64,000 nucleotides of DNA. It comes from Bacillota bacterium. GTDB lineage: Bacteria > Macinerneyibacteriota > Macinerneyibacteria > Macinerneyibacteriales > DSCS01. The stretch lies in NCBI GenBank assembly GCA_011048995.1, contig DSCS01000025.1, positions 1-64,000 of the forward strand. Reading direction: 5' to 3'. The notes under the pieces were generated by a model, which did not search any database, was not told where the DNA came from, and saw only the letters and a list, made by a program, of their open reading frames with translations. Shown here in pieces: positions 52,628 through 61,187 of the stretch. Position numbers and translations under genes: made by a program. Numbering within the stretch: position 1 is the stretch's first letter; every line of letters begins with the position of its first letter.

Positions 52628-53080
52628 TTAAAAGGGAATATCTTCATCGCTGTTCTCTTCGTACCATTCCCCGTCATCTTTTTCAACTTTTTTTTCGACT
52701 TTCCGTCGGATCTCGTTTTCTTCGGGCGAAGAATCATCAGCTTTCCGGGTATTCCCGCTTTCACTGCCGCTTCCCGAAGAGAGAAATTGGACACTGGTGG
52801 CCACAATTTCAACAACATTTCGTTTTTCCCCGTTGACTTCATAACTCCGGCTTTGCAAACGCCCTTCAACCAAAACGGGGCTGCCTTTGGAGAGATATTT
52901 ATCACAATTCTCTGCCTGACGCTCCCAAGCTACGACACGGAAAAACGAGGCTTCCTTCGTATAATAGTCATTGACGGCAATCGATAGATTAACCACGGCT
53001 TTCCCTGAGTTTGTATACTTTAACTCGGGGTCACGGGCCAAATTACCGGCGACAAAGACTCTGTTCACAGAAACAGCCAT
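52628..53080 (-). CDS. ssb: Single-stranded DNA-binding protein
   Basis: A 150-residue OB-fold protein that coats single-stranded [22 protein letters not shown] opens the domain, followed by [31 protein letters not shown] Ser/Gly/Glu-rich linker ends in the acidic tip DEDIPF that recruits partner proteins. It lies between rpsF and rpsR, its usual place. Confidence 0.97.
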   Translation of the reverse strand: MAVSVNRVFVAGNLARDPELKYTNSGKAVVNLSIAVNDYYTKEASFFRVVAWERQAENCDKYLSKGSPVLVEGRLQSRSYEVNGEKRNVVEIVATSVQFLSSGSGSESGNTRKADDSSPEENEIRRKVEKKVEKDDGEWYEENSDEDIPF

Positions 53081-53081
53081 A

Positions 53082-53369
53082 TTAATCTTCCTTTTTTACA
53101 AACATGTGGCGCATGAAATTGTCGTCAATGCGCATAACCCTGGCCATCTCGTCAAGGATATCCACATTGGCCATGAATTCCATATAGGTGTAATGGGCTT
53201 CTGATTCTTTTTTGACTAAATACGCCAACCTTTTTTTCCCCCACTCATCTTTTTTCAGGATCTTACCCTCTCGCTGAGTAATGATTCCTTCCAATTTCTG
53301 AATGAGAGAATCCCGCTGCTCATTGTCTAAAGACGTACGTGTCAGAAAAACACCTTCATAGATTCTCAT
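53082..53369 (-). CDS. rpsF: 30S ribosomal protein bS6
   Basis: A 95-residue ribosomal protein: RIYEGVFLTRTSLDNEQ at the start and WGKKRLAYLVKKESEAHYTYMEF in the middle are the family marks. Start at 53369 follows GGGAGGTG. Partner of bS18 in the 30S subunit. Confidence 0.96.
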   Translation of the reverse strand: MRIYEGVFLTRTSLDNEQRDSLIQKLEGIITQREGKILKKDEWGKKRLAYLVKKESEAHYTYMEFMANVDILDEMARVMRIDDNFMRHMFVKKED

Positions 53370-53431
53370 CGCTTCACCTCCCTTCGGCTTATAGTCCTGC
53401 ACACCGCACAGAACAGGGAGACAGAATGCTC

Positions 53432-53734
53432 TTATTTCTTCTCTTCGGCAAACTGTCTGTTTATCTCATCAACCTTTTTGATGAAATACTCTTTATCTTG
53501 AGCCAGCAGATCTTCACCGGCCTGATTAAAGCTTTCCATGGTGTATCCGTCTTCTTTTAAGATAGCATCCACACCTTCTTCGACAACCTCTTCCTTGTCG
53601 ATATTCTGATATGTAAAGCGGACAATTTTCCGGTAAGTCTCAAAATAACGCTCCGCCTCATCCTGTTCCCGGTGTTGTCCGCTGCATCCGGCAAGGACGG
53701 CCAAAATAATCACTAAAACCCATCCGGTCCTCAT
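53432..53734 (-). CDS. Small lipoprotein of unknown function
   Basis: A 100-residue protein with a lipobox (VLAGCSG, Cys 17). The rest is strongly acidic and probably helical (YFETYRKIVRFTYQNIDKEE, then YFIKKVDEINRQFAEE). No family recognised. Strong GGAGGTG ribosome site. It is the first gene downstream of the promoter at 53752-53779 and therefore likely heads the rpsF-ssb-rpsR-rplI-dnaB-fum-suc operon, an odd leader for ribosomal genes. Confidence 0.8.
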   Translation of the reverse strand: MRTGWVLVIILAVLAGCSGQHREQDEAERYFETYRKIVRFTYQNIDKEEVVEEGVDAILKEDGYTMESFNQAGEDLLAQDKEYFIKKVDEINRQFAEEKK

Positions 53735-53751
53735 ATCCCACCTCCGGCTCT

Positions 53752-53779
53752 ATCATAATTAAAAAACGGGCTCTGTCAA
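53752..53779 (-). promoter_or_regulatory. Promoter of the lipoprotein-rpsF-...-sucD operon
   Basis: Minus strand TTGACA (53774-53779), 16-base spacer, TATGAT (53752-53757). No terminator is seen between the lipoprotein and rpsF, nor further down to sucD. Confidence 0.65.
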
Positions 53780-53800
53780 CATCAATTGTAAGCTTTTAGC

Positions 53801-53829
53801 TTGACACCTCCTCTCTTTTCTGTTAGTTT
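53801..53829 (+). promoter_or_regulatory. Promoter of rpsT
   Basis: Plus strand TTGACA (53801-53806), 17-base spacer, TAGTTT (53824-53829), 33 bases before the ATG. Confidence 0.6.
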
Positions 53830-53862
53830 TCCCCTGCCAATAACTAAAAAGGAGGAGAAGAC

Positions 53863-54117
53863 ATGCCGCATATCAAACAACAGAAGAAAAGGATGAAAAA
53901 AGATATCCAGCTTCGCCTGCGGAACAGAGCATACAAATCTCAGGTCAAAACAGCCAGGAAAAAAGTCCTTGCCGCTACAAAGAAAGAAGAGGGGCTCAAG
54001 GCCCTTGAAAATTTTTACAAAGTTGTTGATTCCGTAGCGCAAAAAGGGATTCTGCATAAAAACAAAGCATCCCGCGACAAATCAAAACTCGCCCGTTTTG
54101 TCAATTCCCTGAACTAG
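53863..54117 (+). CDS. rpsT: 30S ribosomal protein bS20
   Basis: An 84-residue, very basic helical ribosomal protein: PHIKQQKKRMKKDIQLRLRN at the start, then AYKSQVKTARKKVL and the closing VAQKGILHKNKASRDKSKLA, all typical of bS20. Preceded by AAGGAGGAG and its own promoter; followed by a strong terminator. Monocistronic, as in most bacteria. Confidence 0.96.
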   Translation: MPHIKQQKKRMKKDIQLRLRNRAYKSQVKTARKKVLAATKKEEGLKALENFYKVVDSVAQKGILHKNKASRDKSKLARFVNSLN

Positions 54118-54126
54118 GGCTCTGTT

Positions 54127-54157
54127 GCGGGAAGGTCTCCTTCCCGCTTTCCTTATC
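54127..54157 (+). terminator. Terminator of rpsT
   Basis: GCGGGAAGG-TCT-CCTTCCCGC (54127-54147), a perfect 9-bp stem followed by TTTCCTTATC. It sits just before the end of the convergent DUF4388 gene. Confidence 0.75.
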
Positions 54158-54163
54158 TTGATT

Positions 54164-55228
54164 TTATTTTTTAGGTAAAAACCGGATTCCGAGCACGGCT
54201 TCACGGGGACGGTCCATCTTGCTGGCGTCTTTGACCACATCATCACGGACCTCTCTGAATTTTTCAACGGCCGGACCCTCGCCGGCTTCCTGCCGAGCCA
54301 GTTCGAAGATATATTCTAAAATTTCGGCCAGACCCTTCAAAACGGTCTCGGGAGTTTCTGTCGTCTCGTCCCAGTCAAGCTGATCAGAATTAAAACGCTC
54401 TGTCACATTTGAATAGACGACCCCTTCCATATCCGGGTAGATCATCTTGAGTTCTTCAAATTTATCCGTGATCTCTTTCATCGGGACGGCGATAATAGGG
54501 GTATCAAGGAGAAGAACATCCAGGTAACGGTTGATCGCATCGATGAGCAAGCCCGCTGCACTGTTGACGATCTCATATTTTCTTTTTCTTTTTCTTTTGA
54601 ATATCGATGTCAGCATGCTTATGTTCTTTTCGACATCCACGCCGCTTTTTTTTAATTTCTCCTCGAGCCGACGCTGATGTTCTTCTTGTGTCATCCGGAT
54701 ATCGATGAGATTCGCTTTAATGAGAGACGCCAAGGTCTTGCTGGCCTCGACATTATCCATACTGCTCTTGGCGATCACTTCATCCACCGTCCGCTTACCG
54801 TTGATCAAAGAGAGGACTTTCAGATCATCATTGTTCAGTTTGATAGCGTCAATATTGCTTTGCCCCTCGTCAATCAAAGTCAAAATCGCATTCCCGTCAG
54901 GAATGGTCTTTTTCACCTCCGACAACTCATCGTTACGGCGGGCAGCCTCAAGGATAAGGTTCTGCCAATCGATCATCATATTTTCACGAAGAGGGGACTT
55001 GTCATTTTCAAAGACAAAACGCCCTGTACTCCAGCCGAAGAAGTGATAAACTGCGTCTTCCGCTTCCTGGCGGCTGCCCTTAGCGGCGACGATATATCCC
55101 TCTTTAAAGTAGACTTCCCCCTGCTCTGTTTCATGTTCTAACTTCAAACAGCCCGTGCGCTGGCCCAGGCCTAACAGCTGAAACAAATCGGCAACGGAAA
55201 AATCCGCCAGAGCTCCCTGTAAGGACAT
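54164..55228 (-). CDS. DUF4388 (PATAN-like) domain protein
   Basis: A 354-residue cytoplasmic protein. It begins with the DUF4388 pattern LQGALADFSVADLFQLLGLGQRTGCLKL and GEVYFKEGYIVAA, GRFVFEND (about 2-80). A winged-helix-like middle follows (KVLSLINGKRTVDEVIAKS, about 135-155), then a charged coiled region and a helical C-terminus. DUF4388/PATAN proteins act in gliding, pili and two-component networks, often with MglA and roadblock proteins, exactly its neighbours here. Function inferred from context. Confidence 0.82.
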   Translation of the reverse strand: MSLQGALADFSVADLFQLLGLGQRTGCLKLEHETEQGEVYFKEGYIVAAKGSRQEAEDAVYHFFGWSTGRFVFENDKSPLRENMMIDWQNLILEAARRNDELSEVKKTIPDGNAILTLIDEGQSNIDAIKLNNDDLKVLSLINGKRTVDEVIAKSSMDNVEASKTLASLIKANLIDIRMTQEEHQRRLEEKLKKSGVDVEKNISMLTSIFKRKRKRKYEIVNSAAGLLIDAINRYLDVLLLDTPIIAVPMKEITDKFEELKMIYPDMEGVVYSNVTERFNSDQLDWDETTETPETVLKGLAEILEYIFELARQEAGEGPAVEKFREVRDDVVKDASKMDRPREAVLGIRFLPKK

Positions 55229-55241
55229 ATATCCCCCCCTT

Positions 55242-55706
55242 CTACATATCTTTTAACAGATTGTTGATCTCATCACGTAATGTGTTATTCACTTTTTTAA
55301 TAGGTTTCTCCTCAATACCCGGAATCTGGCTGAGAATATCATTGATCTTCTGTATCGTCTTCTCTGTCTCTTCCCGCAAAATGCCCAGAACCGTCTTTTG
55401 CCCGAAGATAGTGATAAGAAGCAATTTGTTGCCGACCCGGTTGATATCAATATTTTCAGACAATCCTTTATGAAAAAGGACTGTAAACTGTTTCTCGCTG
55501 AGCATTCTGGCCAGGGCGACCGTCGCGGCGAAATGACTCGCCGAGAGAGAAGCCAATGCTACTGCATTGATATTCCCCGTGTAGCCCGCTATCGCAATCA
55601 ACTCTCCGTTAATATCGACCAGAAAAACGCTTTTGGAGGACGTTTTCCAGATCAACTCTGACAAGACCTCTTCCAATTGCTCCATCTGTTCGTTTTCAAT
55701 TTTCAT
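55242..55706 (-). CDS. Roadblock/LC7 domain protein (MglB-like), second copy
   Basis: A 154-residue protein with the roadblock fold: KSVFLVDINGELIAIAGYTG, ALASLSASHFAATVALARML, FTVLFHKGLSENIDINRVG and LLLITIFG as successive elements (about 20-115). A C-terminal helix extends beyond the domain. MglB-type proteins are GAPs or scaffolds for MglA GTPases. It starts two bases after the mglA stop. Confidence 0.88.
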   Translation of the reverse strand: MKIENEQMEQLEEVLSELIWKTSSKSVFLVDINGELIAIAGYTGNINAVALASLSASHFAATVALARMLSEKQFTVLFHKGLSENIDINRVGNKLLLITIFGQKTVLGILREETEKTIQKINDILSQIPGIEEKPIKKVNNTLRDEINNLLKDM

Positions 55707-55708
55707 TT

Positions 55709-56296
55709 TTATCGACCCTCACTTATCGCTTTTAGCACCAATTTGCTTATGGCTTTCAGAGTATCAAAAACGCCGATACCTTCTACGGCGATAGCTTCAA
55801 AAGAGAGATAACCCTTAGGGTTAAGCTGCTGTTCCAGTTCTTCCGATGTCATGACATTGGCCAGGTCCATCTTATTATATTGCATGACAAAGGGGATCGT
55901 CTCCGGGTCAAGATTCTGGCTGATGAGATTGACTCTGAGGTTTTCCAGGCTTTCAACGTTTTGTTCCAACCGTTCCCGCTGCGCATCAGCCACAAAAACA
56001 ACGCCGTCAGCCCCTTTTAAGATCAACCGGCGGCTGGCGTCATAATGCACCTGGCCGGGGACCGTATAAAGATGAAAGCGGGTCTTAAAGCCTTGTACCT
56101 GGCCTAAGTCCAGAGGAAGAAAATCGAAAAAAAGTGTCCGGTCAGCTTCTGTGGCCAATGAGACAAGCTTCCCTCTGGCCGAAGGATCGATCTGCTTGTA
56201 GACATATTTGATATTTGTGGTCTTGCCGCCTAACCCGGGCCCGTAATAAACGATCTTGCAGTTTATTTCACGTGAAGCATAATTGATTAATGACAT
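55709..56296 (-). CDS. mglA: MglA-family small Ras-like GTPase
   Basis: A 195-residue GTPase. It begins [25 protein letters not shown] (split here at the P-loop [10 protein letters not shown], about 19-28). The effector region is [16 protein letters not shown], then [12 protein letters not shown] (a Gly-Gln in the DxxG/Q position) and QYNKMDLAN as the base-binding motif. MglA sets cell polarity and controls type IV pili and gliding. Flanked by two roadblock genes. GAGGAGG ribosome site. Confidence 0.94.
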   Translation of the reverse strand: MSLINYASREINCKIVYYGPGLGGKTTNIKYVYKQIDPSARGKLVSLATEADRTLFFDFLPLDLGQVQGFKTRFHLYTVPGQVHYDASRRLILKGADGVVFVADAQRERLEQNVESLENLRVNLISQNLDPETIPFVMQYNKMDLANVMTSEELEQQLNPKGYLSFEAIAVEGIGVFDTLKAISKLVLKAISEGR

Positions 56297-56309
56297 GGAT
56301 CCTCCTCAC

Positions 56310-56807
56310 TCAGTCTTTAAATAAACTGTCAATTTCATTCTCAATAGCCTGGGTAAACGATTCATCCAGCCTTTTTATCTGTCCGTCCGTCTTGCTTCTT
56401 TCGACCATTTCCTTTAAAACATGAGCCAGATGCTCTATGCTTTTTTTGACCTCGAGACGAACCAGCCCCAGAGAAGTCCGGGCCACCCGGAACACAACGA
56501 CCATAATAATAGAACCGGCGACAATAGAGATGTGAATACTGTCCTTGACTCCTTCATGGAAAAGAACAGAAAATTCCGTTTCTCCGATAAGTTTGGCTAA
56601 TTCACTGGTCGCCGCGAAGTTACCCGCGGAAAGAGAGGCAAAAGCCGTGGAATCAAATTGTTCCAGCTCTCCCCTTACCGTTATCAGCTGCCCGCTTTTA
56701 TCCACTAAGAAAACACATTCTGATTTTGAATTTTTCAGTAATTCATCAATGATGACATTTATCTTCTCAAAGCTGTCCTCATACATGATCAACCCATCTT
56801 GCAGCAT
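56310..56807 (-). CDS. Roadblock/LC7 domain protein (MglB-like), first copy
   Basis: A 165-residue roadblock protein, related to the copy at 55242: ECVFLVDKSGQLITVRGE, AFASLSAGNFAATSELAKLI, FSVLFHEGVKDSIHISIV and IIMVVVF. The C-terminal helix (MVERSKTDGQIKRLDESF) is longer and more polar. First gene of the roadblock-MglA-roadblock-DUF4388 operon; GGGAGG ribosome site. The divergence of the two copies suggests a heterodimer or separate roles. Confidence 0.88.
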   Translation of the reverse strand: MLQDGLIMYEDSFEKINVIIDELLKNSKSECVFLVDKSGQLITVRGELEQFDSTAFASLSAGNFAATSELAKLIGETEFSVLFHEGVKDSIHISIVAGSIIMVVVFRVARTSLGLVRLEVKKSIEHLAHVLKEMVERSKTDGQIKRLDESFTQAIENEIDSLFKD

Positions 56808-56830
56808 AGGAACCTCCCTTTATCTTTTCA

Positions 56831-56859
56831 AGTATAGAAGTCCGGTTTCAAAATGTCAA
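56831..56859 (-). promoter_or_regulatory. Promoter of the roadblock-mglA operon
   Basis: Minus strand TTGACA (56854-56859), 17-base spacer, TATACT (56831-56836). One of the best sigma-70 matches in the window. Confidence 0.7.
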
Positions 56860-56882
56860 TATAATTTCCGAAAAAAGGGGGG

Positions 56883-56910
56883 TTGCCAATCTATAAACGC
56901 CTGTTATCAT
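56883..56910 (+). promoter_or_regulatory. Promoter of the PHP gene
   Basis: Plus strand TTGCCA (56883-56888), 16-base spacer, TATCAT (56905-56910), 18 bases before the GTG start. Confidence 0.55.
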
Positions 56911-56928
56911 AACCAAAAGGGGGGAAAA

Positions 56929-57720
56929 GTGAAATTAGAACAATGTGACCTCCATGTTCACTCTTCCTATTCGGACGGACAATACACCCCCGATGATTTA
57001 GCTGACAAAGCCATAGAAGCGGGACTGGACGTCTTTTCCGTCACTGACCATGACAGCATCGGCGCCTACGAAGGGGGCTTTCAGGATATCATAAAAAGCG
57101 TTCACATCGTCCCCGGTGTAGAGATCACAGCCGGTTTCAAAGAAGAGACGATTCACCTTTTGGGGTACTGCTTTGACCCCCGCGACCGTAATCTGGCCTC
57201 TTTTCTGCACAGCCGGCGCATCGCCCGGGAGAATTGGGCTTTCAAACTCTTTCCCGGAGAAGAAAACCGCCCCTTGACTTTTCGGGGAAAATCTCTCACG
57301 CTCAAAGATATCCGAGACGCCCTGATCCATACGTCGTCCTCTTCTGCAGCTGAATCCCTGATAAAAAAAGAAAAAAAAGCCATGGAAAAGGCTTCAGCTA
57401 AAAAAACCATTTCCGTCATCCACGAAGCAGGAGGAGTCGCTATCCTGGCGCATCCGGGACTTTATACGACCCGGGCAGAATTTCTCATTCGTCATCTTAA
57501 ACCCCTCGGACTGGACGGGATTGAAATATTCTATCCTTATACAGCCCACTGCCCGCATCTCTTTCCCTCCCGGGACAAAGAACGCTGCTATTTTTCTTAC
57601 CTTTTAGCATTGTCTCAAAAATACGGCCTTCTCGTCACCGGAGGATCCGATACCCATAACGGCCGTCTTCACGGCTGGCCTTTGGAAAAACTCCCTTCTC
57701 TCCCTTGTTTTTTTTGGTAA
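56929..57720 (+). CDS. PHP-domain phosphoesterase
   Basis: A 263-residue metal-dependent phosphoesterase starting at GTG after GGGGGG. All PHP motifs are present: CDLHVHSSYSDG (HxH), VTDHDS, VPGVEITAG, LLGYCFD, ILAHPG, and the closing GGSDTHNG. It resembles the TrpH/YciV group, now known as RNase AM or 3',5'-nucleoside bisphosphate phosphatases. It is a little short in the lid region. Separate unit on the plus strand, followed by the zinc-ribbon gene. Confidence 0.9.
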   Translation: MKLEQCDLHVHSSYSDGQYTPDDLADKAIEAGLDVFSVTDHDSIGAYEGGFQDIIKSVHIVPGVEITAGFKEETIHLLGYCFDPRDRNLASFLHSRRIARENWAFKLFPGEENRPLTFRGKSLTLKDIRDALIHTSSSSAAESLIKKEKKAMEKASAKKTISVIHEAGGVAILAHPGLYTTRAEFLIRHLKPLGLDGIEIFYPYTAHCPHLFPSRDKERCYFSYLLALSQKYGLLVTGGSDTHNGRLHGWPLEKLPSLPCFFW

Positions 57721-57733
57721 CGGGATTTATATT
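57705..57733 (+). promoter_or_regulatory. Promoter of the zinc-ribbon gene, leaderless type
   Basis: Plus strand TTGTTT (57705-57710, inside the end of the PHP gene), 17-base spacer, TATATT (57728-57733), exactly six bases, ATG at 57740. No ribosome site. Confidence 0.6.
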
Positions 57734-57739
57734 TGTCTC

Positions 57740-57922
57740 ATGAAACAGTGTTCTTCCCTATCAAACAAGACCCGCAAACCCCTTGAAGCCCCCTGCCCCC
57801 TTTGCGGAACGGTCAACTCATTTGTCCCTTCCCGTGAACCTTATCTTTTTTGCCGTCATTGCCATTATGTTTATGCCTGGGTCAATAAAGAGGGCATCAT
57901 CATTTTTGAAAAAGAAGTCTGA
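57740..57922 (+). CDS. Small zinc-ribbon protein
   Basis: A 60-residue protein with two CxxC knuckles (CPLC at 19-22, CRHC at 38-41) separated by 15 residues, typical of zinc ribbons. The end (YAWVNKEGIIIFEKE) is a pair of short strands. Function unknown; such proteins bind nucleic acids or serve as protein adaptors. Its start fits a leaderless transcript and no ribosome site is present. Confidence 0.75.
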   Translation: MKQCSSLSNKTRKPLEAPCPLCGTVNSFVPSREPYLFCRHCHYVYAWVNKEGIIIFEKEV

Positions 57923-57946
57923 CCTTTTTTTCTGTCAACAAATCAT

Positions 57947-57974
57947 TTGCTTTTCCTCTCATCCTGCTTATCCT
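57947..57974 (+). promoter_or_regulatory. Promoter of ahcY
   Basis: Plus strand TTGCTT (57947-57952), 16-base spacer, TATCCT (57969-57974), 20 bases before the ATG with AAAGGAGG between. Confidence 0.5.
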
Positions 57975-57994
57975 AAAGCCAAAGGAGGTTCTTC

Positions 57995-59296
57995 ATGGAT
58001 TATAAAGTCAAAGATATCAATCTGGCCCCCTGGGGACGTAAAGAGATCGCCCTGGCTGAGCAGGAGATGCCCGGACTGATGGCCTTGCGCGCGAAATACG
58101 AAAAAGAAAAACCTTTGCAAGGAGCCCGGATATCAGGCTCTCTGCACATGACCGTCCAGACAGCTGTTCTCATGGAAACCCTCATACTGCTGGGAGCAAG
58201 CCTGCGATGGGCATCCTGCAACGTCTTTTCGACCCAGGATCATGCCGCGGCGGCTATGGCTGAGGCCGGAATCCCTGTTTTTGCATGGAAAGGGGAAACG
58301 GAAGATGAATACTGGTGGGCCATCGAGCAGACTCTTTTATGGCCTGACGGAAAGGGGCCGGACCTGCTCATCGATGACGGAGGTGACTTGACAGCTTTTG
58401 TACATGAAAAATACCCGCATCTGCTAAAGCACATCATCGGGGTCAGCGAAGAGACCACCACGGGAGTTCACCGCCTCTACCGGATGGCAGAAGAGAAAAC
58501 GTTGAAAGTAAAGGCTCTTAATGTGAATGATTCCGTGACAAAATCAAAATTTGACAACACATACGGATGCCGTGAATCGCTGGCTGACGGTATTAAACGG
58601 GCGACGGACATCATGATCGCCGGCAAAACCGTAGTGATTTGCGGATACGGAGAAGTGGGCAAGGGTTGTGCCCAATCCATGCGGGGTTTCGGCGCGCGGG
58701 TCTTGATCACCGAAATCGATCCCATCTGCGCCCTGCAGGCAGCCATGGAAGGATATGAAGTATCCACTCTTGAAAAAATCCTTGATTCGGGAGAAGGCGA
58801 TATTTTTGTCACGGCGACAGGCAATGTGAATGTGATCCGTTTTGACCATATGCAGAGGATGAAAGACCGGGCTATCATCTGTAACATCGGGCATTTCGAC
58901 CATGAGATCGAAGTTGCGCCCCTTTTCAGCCGTCCGGATGTCACTCGCAACAACATTAAGCCGCTGGTCGATCAGTTTTTCCTTCCCGGAGGCGGTTCTG
59001 TCATCCTTCTTTCCGAAGGACGCCTTGTCAACCTGGGCAATGCAACGGGGCACCCCTCTTTTGTCATGAGCGCTTCTTTCACAAATCAAGTCCTGGCCCA
59101 GCTTTCGCTCTTTACCCATGGGGAACAATACGAGACCGGGCAGGTCTATATGCTCCCGAAATCATTGGATGAAGAAGTCGCCCGGCTTCATTTGGGGCAT
59201 CTTGGAGCTTCTCTCACAAGACTCACGGAAGAGCAGGCCCGCTATATCGGCGTTTCTGTCTCAGGGCCTTATAAAGCGGACCATTACCGTTATTAG
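57995..59296 (+). CDS. ahcY: Adenosylhomocysteinase
   Basis: A 433-residue NAD-dependent enzyme that splits S-adenosylhomocysteine into adenosine and homocysteine, keeping methylation running. It has [46 protein letters not shown], the NAD loop [17 protein letters not shown] and the C-terminal [10 protein letters not shown] that completes the neighbour's active site. Length fits the bacterial short form without the 40-residue insert. Strong AAAGGAGG site. Monocistronic. Confidence 0.98.
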   Translation: MDYKVKDINLAPWGRKEIALAEQEMPGLMALRAKYEKEKPLQGARISGSLHMTVQTAVLMETLILLGASLRWASCNVFSTQDHAAAAMAEAGIPVFAWKGETEDEYWWAIEQTLLWPDGKGPDLLIDDGGDLTAFVHEKYPHLLKHIIGVSEETTTGVHRLYRMAEEKTLKVKALNVNDSVTKSKFDNTYGCRESLADGIKRATDIMIAGKTVVICGYGEVGKGCAQSMRGFGARVLITEIDPICALQAAMEGYEVSTLEKILDSGEGDIFVTATGNVNVIRFDHMQRMKDRAIICNIGHFDHEIEVAPLFSRPDVTRNNIKPLVDQFFLPGGGSVILLSEGRLVNLGNATGHPSFVMSASFTNQVLAQLSLFTHGEQYETGQVYMLPKSLDEEVARLHLGHLGASLTRLTEEQARYIGVSVSGPYKADHYRY

Positions 59297-59311
59297 CTAT
59301 CACGGCAGACT

Positions 59312-59328
59312 GGCGGGGCTTCCCCGCC
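59312..59328. terminator. Compact GC hairpin between convergent ahcY and pepF
   Basis: GGCGGGG-CTT-CCCCGCC, 15 bases after the ahcY stop and 9 before the pepF end. No T-run on either side, so termination is uncertain though the position between convergent genes fits. Confidence 0.4.
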
Positions 59329-59336
59329 TCGGCCGG

Positions 59337-61115
59337 TCACTCAGTCATAATGGCCAGCAAATCGTCAATTTCCTGTCCGATGATCTTCAAAGAAGAAGCC
59401 CAAAATTCCGGGTCTCTTGTTTCTATCCCCACAAGAGCCGCAACATCCCGGACATTCATCTTCCCTGTGGCCCGAAGCAATTCATCATATTTCGGAATAA
59501 AGGCCTCGCCCTGTCTCTGGTATTCCGCATAGAGCCCCTTGGCAAAAAGAAGCCCAAAGGTGTAGGGAAAATTATAAAAATGGCGGCCCGGCATAAAATA
59601 ATGGGGCTTGTTGATCCACATGTAGGGATGAAGACAAGCAGAATCCAGTCCTTCGCCGTAGGCTTTTTTCTGGGCATCCGTCATCATCCCATTCAGTTCA
59701 CGGACCGACAAAGAGGCCTCTTCTCTTCTTTTGAAAAGTTCCATCTCAAAAAGATAACGGCTGTAAATATCCACAACGACCTGGGCATATCCCGTCACAG
59801 AGCCTTCCAAAACCGTCAGTTTTTCTTTTCCAGACAACCCCTCGATAAGGGCATTTTTAACTATGGTCTCATTGAAAATTGAGGCCGTCTCCGCCAGAGG
59901 CATGGGGTATCCGGCATTGAGAGCCGTTTCGTCTTTCAAACAATGGCCGTGATAACCGTGTCCCAGTTCATGAGCCAAGGTAATAACATTTTTCAGGCTG
60001 CTGCTGTAATTCGTCAGAATACGGCTTTGCCCGATGGCATGAAGGTTGGAGCAAAACGCCCCTCCCCTCTTCCCTTCACGCGGTTCGGCGTCGATCCACC
60101 GCTCATCAAAAGCCCGTTTGCCGAACTCTCCCAGAGCCGGACTGAATGAATAAAATTTTTCAATTATCAGGCTACGCGCCTCATCAAAGGAAACATCTTT
60201 ATCACTCTCCCCGATAGGGGCAAACAGTTCATAAAAGGGAAGGCCTCGATCATAACCCAGAATTTTCGCTTTCGTCAGGAAATAGTCTCTGAAACGGGGC
60301 AGTTCCTTTTCAACAGCTTTCAGCATCGCATTTAATGACTCACGGTCCATCCTTGAATCTTCAAGGGTCATCTCCAGAGGAGATTCATAACCCCGAAGAT
60401 CGGAAAGCGTCAAAACTTCGCCCTTAATAGCATTTAAAGCAGCGGCAGAAGCATCCTCTATTCTCTCATAGGCTTTCAGTTCTCCTTCAAAAGCCGCTTT
60501 CCGTTCTTCGCGGGAACGGGAATGGGCCATATTGCGGGCGACAGTCAAAGGGACTCTCTTTTTTCCCCCGGCAAGTTCAATATCTGTCATTAAGTTGGCC
60601 GTAAGCAGATTCTGCATGGTACTCCAAGCCCGGCCACCTGTATTGGAAAGCTTCGAAATGAGATATTCTTCTCTTTCGCTCAGCAAGTGATCAGCCTTTT
60701 TTTTCATCTCTTCAAGGGCGAAGGCATGGGCTTTCAAAAGCGGGCTCTTCTCAATAATGCTCTGAAGATCGTTTTGCTCTTTGAGCCAACGCAGAAAACG
60801 GACTTCCGGAATCCTGAGTTCTACGCTTTTTTTCATGATCCGGTCCATGACAGATTGGGCCGTCTCATTTTTTGACTCCACACTGAGGGTGAGAGAAGCA
60901 TAAGCTGCCAGCCTGGAAAAATGATCCCGCAACTCATTGGACTTCTGAATATATTCTTCCATGACTTCAACGGGAGACTGTTTCTCCGGATCTTTCTCCA
61001 TCAGTCGGATCATCTCTGTGATCATATGGTCAAGACTCTTCATATCTGTTTTAAAGGCATCTGACTCGAATGAGGAATAAAGAGGAGTCAGATCCCAACG
61101 CATTTCATTCTTCAT
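59337..61115 (-). CDS. pepF: Oligoendopeptidase F (M3B)
   Basis: A 592-residue cytoplasmic zinc peptidase that cuts short peptides. The zinc site is TLAHELGHGYHGH (about residues 378-390) with the downstream glutamate in ASIFNETIVKN. The long helical N-terminal part begins RWDLTPLYSSFES, and SALNAIKGEVLTLSDLRGYES-like blocks follow. Length is normal. Strong AAGGAGG site and its own promoter. Confidence 0.95.
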   Translation of the reverse strand: MKNEMRWDLTPLYSSFESDAFKTDMKSLDHMITEMIRLMEKDPEKQSPVEVMEEYIQKSNELRDHFSRLAAYASLTLSVESKNETAQSVMDRIMKKSVELRIPEVRFLRWLKEQNDLQSIIEKSPLLKAHAFALEEMKKKADHLLSEREEYLISKLSNTGGRAWSTMQNLLTANLMTDIELAGGKKRVPLTVARNMAHSRSREERKAAFEGELKAYERIEDASAAALNAIKGEVLTLSDLRGYESPLEMTLEDSRMDRESLNAMLKAVEKELPRFRDYFLTKAKILGYDRGLPFYELFAPIGESDKDVSFDEARSLIIEKFYSFSPALGEFGKRAFDERWIDAEPREGKRGGAFCSNLHAIGQSRILTNYSSSLKNVITLAHELGHGYHGHCLKDETALNAGYPMPLAETASIFNETIVKNALIEGLSGKEKLTVLEGSVTGYAQVVVDIYSRYLFEMELFKRREEASLSVRELNGMMTDAQKKAYGEGLDSACLHPYMWINKPHYFMPGRHFYNFPYTFGLLFAKGLYAEYQRQGEAFIPKYDELLRATGKMNVRDVAALVGIETRDPEFWASSLKIIGQEIDDLLAIMTE

Positions 61116-61133
61116 AAAGACCTCCTTTTCCTC

Positions 61134-61161
61134 ATTGTAGCGGGCGAATGAAAGATTGCAA
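61134..61161 (-). promoter_or_regulatory. Promoter of pepF
   Basis: Minus strand TTGCAA (61156-61161), 16-base spacer, TACAAT (61134-61139), just upstream of the ribosome site. Confidence 0.5.
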
Positions 61162-61187
61162 GTCTTACTCTTACGCCATGCGAAACA

